Assembly: GCA_015680685.1 (NCBI GenBank)
Contig: MNCI01026298.1
Location: 2,897 to 66,896, forward strand
DNA from: Gnetum montanum
Lineage: Eukaryota; Streptophyta; Gnetopsida; Gnetales; Gnetaceae
DNA: 64,000 nt
Reading direction: 5' to 3'
In this document: in pieces, positions 56,590 through 64,000 of the stretch
Position numbering within the stretch: the first letter of the stretch is position 1
How the letters are laid out: the number at the start of each line of letters is the position of its first letter
Position numbers and translations under genes: made by a program
The notes under the pieces: model-generated
The model's input: the letters and a program-made list of their open reading frames with translations, nothing else
Told to the model about the DNA's origin: nothing
Databases searched by the model: none

Positions 56590-58093
56590 CTTCATCTTGT
56601 TGGCATCTTTTAGATGAACTAGTGAAGTGGTGGATGTCCCTAAAGATTGTTGGCCAAAAATATCCTACCATCAAGATATTTTTGACCATCATTATTCTTA
56701 CGCAATGGCCTCCAAAATGGCCCTGATGAGCATCTAGGATGACTCTTGGTGTATTTGCATTAGGTATGCACCATCATACTAGGTCATTGGTACAAATCTT
56801 GTAGAGGGTATCCTTTATTTCTATGTAGTGTTCGACCTAGTGGAGAAATTGTTATTTCTTCCTATGGTGTCATTTAATATGAGTCTCCTATGTGAGAAGA
56901 TATGAGAGAAATTCATTATAACAATTTTTGACCCTTGATGTATGAACTTCAATTACCTTAGCAAAGAGAAGCTCATTTGAAAATTGATCAAACAAGGGCT
57001 CTTTATCATCATTTTTATTCCATCTTAAATAAGATAGATGATCTCTAACTACATTTTTGGTTCCATTTTTATCCACCATTGTTAAATCAAACTCTTGCAA
57101 GATCCCCAATCACCATATAACATAAAGGCTCATCACTGGCTTATCCATCTAGGAAGCAAATTGCATTGTGATTAGTATGTATAAAAATTAGATATACAAG
57201 CACATAGTTCCTAAACTTCTCTAGAGAATACACCATTGCCATGAATCTCTTTTTTATAGTGGTGTAAATGAGTTGTGTACCCATAATTCTTTTGCTTATA
57301 CATTGGATATAATATGGACAATTTTGATCATTAATTTGTGTGGGTACTACCCCCAATGCATAGTTGGATGTATTTGTCATTATGTGAAAGAGTTTGGACC
57401 AATTAAGAGCATATAGAATTGGTGTTTCTACGAGCTTATGTTTCAAGTATTAGAATGTCTAGTTACATTTCCTAGTCTCTTTAAATGCTAAATCCTTCTT
57501 GGTAAGCTCAACTAGTGGCTTGACAATTTTGGAGAAGTTTTCAATAGAGAACCTTTAATAACCAATATGACCAAGGAATGACCTTACATCTTTGATAGTT
57601 TGAGGTTTTTCAATGATTTCTTGGATAACCCTTATTTTTTAGGATTCACCTCAATTCCTTTCCTTGAAATTCTATGCTCCAAAATAATGCCCTCTTTGGT
57701 GTTCAAGTGGTTTTTTTGCTAGTTGAGTTGTAGGTTCATCTCCACACATCATTTTGGTACCTATTCAAGATGGTCCAATGCTTGTTTAAAATAAGATTCA
57801 TAGATGGAAAATTCATCCATAAATACTTCTATACCACTACTAATTTTTTGCTAAAAGATACTTAGAACTAAAATTTGCAAGGTTGTAGAGGCATTACATA
57901 CGCCAAATAACATCTTCTTATATGTGAAAGTCCCCCAAGAACTAGTGAAAGTTTTCTTGGCCTAGTCTTTTGGAGAAAGTTATATGTGATTGTACCCACT
58001 ATACTTATCCAAAAAATTGTAATAGTTATGCCCTATAATTTTATTCAACACTTGGTTGATAAATGGAAATGGAAAATGATTCTTGAACATAGC
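56590..58093 (-). pseudogene. E3 gypsy pol: RT, RNase H and integrase zinc-binding part, split by C
   Basis: RT text includes FKNHFPFPFINQVLNKIIGH, then FLDKYSGYNHI and an active-site region EVFMDEFSIYES near 57815, where the second Asp of FMDD is Glu. RNase H text includes CPYYIQCISKRIMGTQLIYT (57141-57446) and LQEFDLTMVDKNGTKNVVRD (56888-57109). The integrase zinc-binding region follows at 56600-56800, and then homology stops near 56590, so the integrase core is missing. The RT start continues at 63965, beyond element C. Confidence 0.85.
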
Positions 58094-58895
58094 TAATGAG
58101 TCATGAATTTGTTAACAGCTGTGATAATGCACCCACGATATCGCAGCCCGATGCCAGTTCCATAAATAAGAGGTGGCTCTCCCTTGTTTCTCCATCCAGC
58201 TTAGTTCCTTAGTGAAACTTTGGTAGTTTTATCTCTCTAGAGATCGAATTATTTTCCAATGTCTGCCCATAGTGTGGTGAATGTAATTGTACAACATCCT
58301 TTATTCGAGTGTGACATACTTGGACACGCACATTACCAGAAATAAAGATCAAGATTACTTCATCATTGCAGCATTTACTTAGTTTAATTATTTATTTATT
58401 TATTTTTCATTTACTACTTTCCTAGTTAATCTCTCTCTCCCTTATCTCATGTTAAAATGCAGAATGAGTATGACTTGATTACGAGCATTTAAGTGTGACT
58501 ACTTGGTAACCCAGTAGCGTGCCTAGGATATGCGCTTGGTAATCCCAATGGTAGTCATGCACGAAGTCCAAGATGTGTACGGATAATCAAGAAATGGATG
58601 ATCATCACACTTAGGCTAGTTAGATTTTCTCTTACCCTTTCTCTGTTAGCTTGGATAATATTACCTTCCATTGCCTTCAGGAGTAGCATTAGATTAGAAA
58701 CACATCATACACCTCACTCTGGACTAAACCATACATGACAAAGCTAATACTAGTCCAAGTGGAAAGACAGCAAACTATGACCTAAGGCTAACTATCTAGG
58801 TGCCACAACTAGTCCATCTGTGGAGTTCAACCGGATCACACGTGAAAACGCTCGTATTCGTATGGTTGAGTGTAGGGGTACCTCGCCACTCATCA
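58094..58895 (+). repeat. C 5' LTR (802 bp)
   Basis: It starts TAATGAGTCATGAATTTG (family start TGATGAGT) and ends CGCCACTCATCA beside the primer site. The TATA position reads CATAAATA (58161-58168), a change from TATAAATA. It lacks part of the U3 palindrome cluster present in the 3' LTR. Confidence 0.93.
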
Positions 58896-58896
58896 T

Positions 58897-58914
58897 TGGC
58901 GCCATTGCCAAGGA
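58897..58914 (+). promoter_or_regulatory. C primer binding site (tRNA-Asp type)
   Basis: TGGCGCCATTGCCAAGGA lies one base after the LTR. It is the best preserved primer site in the window and differs from TGGCGCCGTTGCCGGGGA by three G-to-A changes. Confidence 0.9.
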
Positions 58915-59038
58915 CGGTGCTAGTTATCTAGATTAGTTATATTATACAAGATCGCTATATAGAAATTAATGATACATATTTTAGAAAGAAAAAATTATAA
59001 AAAAAGTCACATCTAAATTCACACACAGTTTCATAACA

Positions 59039-61021
59039 ATGCCTCTCCTACAAGAGTACGATAATGCCACACTTAGTGAGGAAGTTCATTGGAGAAGCAA
59101 CGAACTATATGATGATGAAGATTGGAGTACACAACCTAAAGTGGGGGTTTCTTATAAACATTAACAAAAGCAACATCATCCCAACACACAAAAGCATAAC
59201 TTACCCAATGACGATGAACCCCTACTGGCCACGACAAGCTTAACACAAATACAGGAGGCTGTTCAAGTCCCATGTAGGCATCGTAAAGAGAGCCGTCTAC
59301 CTAGGCTCGATTTAAACAACTTTCCTAATTTCTCAGGAGGCTATGACTTAGATCCACATCAATATTTACAAGCCTTCTATGATGCCTACACATGGAACAA
59401 TATTGATAATGGTTGGAAAAAACTCAAGCTCTTCCCTATGACACTCGTTGGCCAAGCAAAAGTATGGTATAGATCATTAAAACCAAATTCAATATGATGC
59501 TGGTCAACAATGGTAGAAGTATTTAACAAAAAGTATCAAACCTACACAAGAGTTTCATCCTTGAGAAAACAAATCCAAGAGTGGAAACAAGCACAACATG
59601 AACCCTTGGACACAGCCTTAGAAAGATATTATGCACTATTAAACAATTGTCTGGGCCATGGGTTTTCCAAGGAAAGACTAATGTACCATATCATTGATGG
59701 GCTACGTAATGAAACTAGAGAAACCTTAGGGATGTATGCCCAAGGTCAATTATATGAACTACGAACCCATCAAATCCAAGAGCTTATTAAGCAGGTAGCA
59801 AAAGAAGAAGGAGAATTGGCTAGATGGGAGAGTGTTGAAAAACATCAACGGGACCAAAATCTTAACCTAACAAAGGTCCATGATCATAAAAAGGAGAAAT
59901 TAACCTATCACAAGGAGAAAGAACTATCTTTTCTGATATAACAATCATTAGAAGAAGTCGAGGCAAAGATCAATATGATGTTGGACTGGACATATCAAAA
60001 GTGTGGAGAATGTGTCAATATTATTGGAGATAGAGTTTTGGCAGCCCAAGAAGCAGGAAAAAACATTAGACATTCAGAAAGAAGGAATGAGGGAAATAAG
60101 TGCTCAACTGCTAATCATACATATGATTGCAACATATGCCTATACGATCACCCCAAGGGTCAATGCCCAATCTTGTTACATTTATATGAGCATTGGGGAA
60201 ACACGCTACATCCAAAGTTCGTACAGAGGTATTTTGTTCGATCACAATGGCAATAATCCCAGTCATGGGGGAGACCACCACTAAACTAGAGACACCCTTC
60301 ATATTATTCAAATCCAAACGCTTATCAAGTTCAACATCCTGTTTCTCCAACTGGGCCACCATACTCTATTGCACCACATTACTATTCTCCACAATACTAT
60401 CAGCCCATGCCTCCAACACAACCATCGCCTTGTGCACCTTATACCCCTCCTAATTTTTAACATTCTCATCCTTTGCCTCCTTCCACATCACCACCAACTG
60501 TTATTAAGATGTGTGCACCACCGCAACAACCCACGAACACTACTTGTGCTACTACTTCCAACAGCAATGAAAAGCCTCCTCGACATCCAAAGCATCCCTT
60601 CTTTAAACATGACCGTAAAAAGGGAAAACACAATTCTGAGGCCACTACATCCTCCAACTTAGCACAAGTCCCACATTGTGGTGCACCCTTATCTTCAAAT
60701 CCAACACTTCATGTTACTTCATCAGGGCCACCAACTCACACTCCAACAACAAAACAGCCCAATGAACATAAGAATGGAGAGTGACAACCTAATCCTTGCA
60801 TACCATCTAACGGTCCTAAATATCATAGTGGGTTAACTCATTATCTAGGAACTCCATCATATAAATTGCCCCACTATGCCCATTACAATCAAGTATGTGA
60901 ACCCTGATGGGGTAAGTATCACTAAGTTCCAATATTTCTAACATGCAAGGATCCTCACCCTTCATTTATTAATCCTTTCCATGCTCAACCATTTAGTTAT
61001 GGGGGATGTCCCCCATTTTAA
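59039..61021 (+). pseudogene. C gag, single frame with several stops
   Basis: The ATG at 59039 (MPLLQEYDNATLSEEVHWRS) opens about 660 codons that stay in one frame to TAA at 61019-61021, with roughly eight internal stops. The parts in order are an acidic leader; LDLNNFPNFSGGYDLDPHQY; AWN-like core text and VEVFNKKYQTYTRVSSLRKQ; HEPLDTALERYYALLNNCLG; MYHIIDGLRNETRETLGMYA; a Lys/Glu-rich helix; a short knuckle CNICLYDHPKGQC (C-x2-C-x3-H-x4-C); a long Pro/Ser/Thr/Gln-rich tail; and the end AQPFSYGGCPPF. It would form the particle and bind RNA. It is the most intact gag here and the best reference for A and B. Confidence 0.85.
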
Positions 61022-62390
61022 TAATAAGCAGGATTAATAAATATTTTTCATTTTCTTTAATTTTTCAATTTTTTTTCCAGTTTTTCATTTTTCAACTTCT
61101 TGTTTTATCTTTTTATCTTTTTGTATTTTTTTCTTTTTGTAAGTAATCTTGTTTATGAATAAAACACTCATGTGGATTGTTGGTTGAGGTGTGTTTTATG
61201 TTATCGTGTTCAAGTGATCAATTATGTGGACAATGAGCCCATTACACCCACTCATCCACTCTACAAATAAGAGGTTTTGTCTGAGGGTACAGTGATATTC
61301 TTAACATTCTTAAAACTTAAAATTAATTTTGTGTTCATTGTACCCAGAATGAAGAAGTATGGACCAAGGGGGAATGATTAGGGTGTGACATCAAGGGGAC
61401 TTTTGGATTCTCTTTGGTGGCGTCTGTGGAAGTTATCATGCAACGTGGTTGTACTAAGATCCTTGTAGATCTAATGAAAAATGGGAGTAAGAGTAATCAA
61501 AAGGGCACTCAAAAAATTAATGCTATGCTAGGGGGTCCCACTGGAAAGACATGCATCCATGCTTGAAGGTTGGCAGCTTCTCTAGATTTAGTATTAAAAA
61601 AAAAAGAAAAAAAAACAAAGTGCCACAAACAAAAATCACTCCTCCCTTGAATAAAATGCCAAGTGATCGTACGCCTTGTTGTTATGGTACTCTCATAGTT
61701 GTTCATCATGGGATGAAACAATGCGATGTCACTAATTAGAGGAATGGACTTGGTCCTGACCTTGGAATGATGGGTTAATGACACCTTAATCATGTTTTTC
61801 ACGCAGGATTCACTATGCCCTGGGTCAGTTACCTCATGTCCCAATATCTACGATCCCTTTCTATGGTTCATCTCATCTCACTGTTTGTGTAATTTTAGCT
61901 CAGGTCATGTGTAACATAGAATTCTTACCTCATTCCTATGATAATTACATGTGTGTGTTTTGTGGAATCAGTGAGAATTACATTTAACCCTTCTAGTGTC
62001 CATAGACACTTTAAGTGTGGTTACACAAGGGCATTATAGGTAAGAACCTGCTTTGGGGAGGACCCACTTGTGTAATCTTTTGTAATCTTTACTTATGACA
62101 TTTCTCACACCTACCATCTCTTACCCTCAGCTTACTTTTCATAACATTCTTTCCCTATTATTAATACCCCTCTGAATTTCAACGTTCCCATGAACCATCA
62201 CATAACCTTTTTCTTACCACCTAAGGTTTTATTGATAAAATCCACACCATCATCATTAATTGTACCTTTCAAATTAATAGAATTATCCTAGAACTCCTTT
62301 ATAATATCCCAATGTCCTCAATTTACAACGTTGATTTCAAAATAATCCTTTAAAAATTTGGTATTTTTGTTATGCCTCATGTCACTAGGG
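61022..62390 (+). other. C non-coding middle region
   Basis: It begins with the T-rich tract, followed by text shared with A and B (CTAGGGGGTCCCACTGGAAA at about 61529) and GGTTACACAAGGGCATTATA near 62020, shared with B. No pol domain is present. The stretch 62200-62390 is specific to C. Confidence 0.6.
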
Positions 62391-62450
62391 ACGCGATATC
62401 GCATACATGATGTATCGTACGTGATATCGCGTCACCGCAACCTATAAATA
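62391..62450 (+). promoter_or_regulatory. C internal U3-like block with TATA box
   Basis: Perfect 10-bp arms ACGCGATATC (62391-62400) and GATATCGCGT (62423-62432) enclose a centre with ATACATGATGTATC and GTACGT. TATAAATAGG follows at 62443. The modules are the same type as the U3 palindromes of the A and C LTRs, yet the block lies inside the element, before the ORF3 relic. Confidence 0.6.
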
Positions 62451-62459
62451 GGTGACCAC

Positions 62460-62460
<1 letters not shown>

Positions 62461-62506
<46 letters not shown>

Positions 62507-62507
62507 N
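62461..62507. other. Run of 46 C followed by N
   Basis: A pure C homopolymer ends at a single N. It separates the TATA block from CACGTGGGGGAGTTTTTC. It looks like an assembly or base-calling artefact. Confidence 0.8.
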
Positions 62508-62609
62508 ATCATTCACGTGGGGGAGTTTTTCAAATTTTTCTCTACGACTTGCGATTGAGCGACCCTTGCTTTTCTCACTATATCTCGCTCGCTGGTACCC
62601 CAAAGGATC

Positions 62610-63032
62610 CTCATTATGGCCTACCCTCTCTGAAAGCAGTGCCTGGTATACCAATTTTGGCACAATAGGGAGCAAGGCACCACTGTCAATATTTGTGGTG
62701 TGACTATTGATTTCTTTGTTCAAGCCATTTCAGAAGTATTAAACCTTTCAAATACAGGGCTAAAGGTTTCTTAGAACCAGCTGGACACTTTCAGAACCAA
62801 GCAACTTAATAAACTATTGATAGAGAATAAAAGGGTGGCAGAAGAAAAAGAGAAGGCTGATTGGGATGCCTCTATGGCACAAGCGCAAACTTACGTGCAT
62901 GCCAAGGCACTCAAGGCCTTACAAGAGGAGAAATTCCAAGCCATACTTCAATGCCATCAAATCCCAAGACCTAGAGCTCAAGAAAAGGGAAAGACACCTA
63001 TGGAGGAGCCATCACCACCAGGAACTACATGA
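62610..63032 (+). pseudogene. C relic of the ORF3 C-terminal region
   Basis: Readable text includes LLWPTLSESSAW-like and NICGVTIDFFVQAI, then VAEEKEKADWDASMAQAQTY, ALKALQEEKFQAILQCHQIP and MEEPSPPGTT before TGA at 63030-63032 (open stretch from 62817). It matches A (10560-11130) closely and the end of B. The charged helical stretch suggests a coiled coil. Confidence 0.65.
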
Positions 63033-63204
63033 GTTCCACCATTTTGTAATCATAGGATATTCGTTTGTGTTGTGTCTCAATTTTTTTATGACTCCACACT
63101 GCAGCATGAATCCATTCTAGCCAATCAATAATCCCATACCTATCCACTATGTAATCAATGGAGCTTGTTCTCACTTTAACTCGAGGACAAGTTTTCATTC
63201 AGTC

Positions 63205-63213
63205 ATGGGGGTA
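63205..63213 (+). promoter_or_regulatory. C purine-rich tract before the 3' LTR
   Basis: ATGGGGGTA directly precedes TGATGAG. The same AGTCATGGGGGTA or AGTCGTGGGGCTA text precedes the 3' LTRs of B and E2 on their strand. It is the likely plus-strand priming site. Confidence 0.6.
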
Positions 63214-63959
63214 TGATGAGTCATGAATTTGCTAACAACTGCGATAACACACCCACGATAACGCACCCACGATATCACACCCGCGATATTGCATCCTTCC
63301 TTGTGATATCGCGTACGTGATATTGCAACCCGTCACCAGTTCTATAAATAAGAGGTAGCTCTCCCTTGTTTCTCCACCCAGTTTAGTCCCTTAGAGAAAC
63401 TTTGGTAGTTTTATCTCTCTAGAGATAGAATTATTTTCTAGTGTCTNTTTATTTAATTGTTATTTAATTATTATTTACTACTTTCCTAGTTAATCTCTCT
63501 CTCCCTTATCTCATGTTAAAACATGGAATGAGTACGACTTGATTACAAGCATTTAAGTGTGACTACTTAGTAACCTAGTAGCGTGCCTAGGATCTGCGCT
63601 TGGTAATCCCAGTGGTAGTCATGCACAAAGTCCAAGATGTTTACGGATAATTAAGGAACAGATGCTCATCGCACTTAGGCTAGTTAGATTTTCTCTTACC
63701 CTTTCTCTGTTAGCTTAGATAATATTACCTTCCATTGCCTCCAAGAGTAGCATTAGATTAGAAACACATCATACACCTCACTCTAGACTAAACCATAACT
63801 GACAAAGCTAATACTAGTCCAAGTGGGAAGACAGTGAACTGCGACCTAAGGATAACTATCTAGGTGCCACAACTAGTCCATCTGTGGAGTTTGACTAGAT
63901 CATGTGTGAAAACGCTCGTATTCATATGGTTGAGTGTAGGGATACCTCGCCACTCATCA
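63214..63959 (+). repeat. C 3' LTR (746 bp plus an unsized gap)
   Basis: It starts TGATGAGTCATGAATTTGC and ends CGCCACTCATCA, followed by the target duplication ATAGC. U3 holds several GATATC and GTAC modules (63245-63335) and TATAAATA at 63343-63350. About 130 bp present in the 5' LTR are replaced by the N at 63447. Confidence 0.93.
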
Positions 63960-63964
63960 ATAGC

Positions 63965-64000
63965 CATGTTCAATAGCTAAAAGTATATATAAACTCTCTA
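63965..64000 (-). pseudogene. E3 reverse transcriptase continuing past element C
   Basis: CATGTTCAATAGCTAAAAG corresponds to GCCATATTTAATAGTCAAAAA in E0 (near 3096-3116). It is therefore the E3 RT upstream of the insertion point, running off the window edge. Confidence 0.75.

Larger units (their letters stand above)
58094..63959 (+). mobile_element. C: gag-only (TR-GAG-like) LTR retrotransposon, complete
   Basis: The LTRs are 58094-58895 and 63214-63959. Exact target duplications ATAGC lie at 58089-58093 and 63960-63964. A tRNA-Asp primer site, gag, a U3-like internal block, an ORF3-tail relic and a GGGGGTA tract before the 3' LTR are present. No protease, RT, RNase H or integrase is readable. 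Removing C and one ATAGC rejoins the E3 RT reading. It contains two Ns (62507, 63447). Confidence 0.95.

Noticed and set aside
62442-62723. Open frames with poly-Gly or poly-Pro runs
   Set aside because: The runs are translations of the 46-base C homopolymer beside an N.
1-64000. Host protein-coding genes, tRNA or rRNA genes
   Set aside because: No cloverleaf, rRNA segment or conserved non-retroelement protein was recognised; all readable proteins are gag, pol or accessory ORFs of retrotransposons.

Overview
This is a repeat-dense stretch of a plant nuclear genome. It is AT-rich, has no intact host gene that I can find, and consists of decayed, mutually nested LTR retrotransposons. The dominant family is Ty3/gypsy. 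It resembles the Athila lineage in three ways: a primer site complementary to plant tRNA-Asp, an FMDD-type reverse transcriptase box, and an extra sense-strand ORF (ORF3) after pol. One Ty1/copia element is also present. I cannot name the species; a seed plant with a large genome is the safest statement. Element names used here (E0, A, H1, E2, B, H2, E3, C) are mine.

Layout. (1) 1-6716: E0, minus-strand gypsy; its integrase, RT/RNase H, protease, gag, primer site and 5' LTR run from left to right, and its 3' end lies outside the window. (2) 6717-11409: element A, plus strand, inserted in the E0 LTR; it has gag but no pol, and its 3' LTR is cut off. (3) 11410-40125: H1, a plus-strand gypsy missing its 5' end and its 3' end. 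Its gag is split by E2 (11756-24668, minus, complete, 12.9 kb, target duplication GGTAG). Its protease is split by B (26164-32270, minus, gag-only, target duplication ACTAC). H1 then continues through RT, RNase H, integrase and ORF3. (4) 40126-43930: decayed AT-rich DNA with one minus-strand accessory ORF relic. (5) 43930-about 48930: Ty1/copia relic, minus. (6) 49130-55350: H2, a second gypsy subfamily, minus. (7) 56590-58093 and 63965-64000: E3, minus-strand gypsy pol. Its RT is split by element C (58094-63959, plus, gag-only, target duplication ATAGC).

How the parts relate. A, B and C keep LTRs, primer site, gag and the tail of ORF3 but lack protease, RT, RNase H and integrase. They look like non-autonomous gag-carrying elements (TR-GAG type) that would depend on relatives such as E2 or H1 for pol. 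Three exact 5-bp target duplications give the order of insertion: E2 and B are younger than H1, A is younger than E0, and C is younger than E3.

The most interesting signal lies between pol and ORF3 in the long elements E2 and H1. Each carries a palindromic block, a TATA box about 145-150 bp before a GTAAGCT splice-donor-like site, and an acceptor (ATAG) directly before the ORF3 ATG, implying introns of 305 and 312 bp. In E2 the palindrome has the same core as the one in its own LTR promoter. Element C carries a corresponding internal block built from its own LTR palindrome type. This suggests a second, LTR-like internal promoter with an intron driving ORF3.

Seven single-N joins occur. Several are bordered by inverted or foreign pieces and are probably assembly defects.
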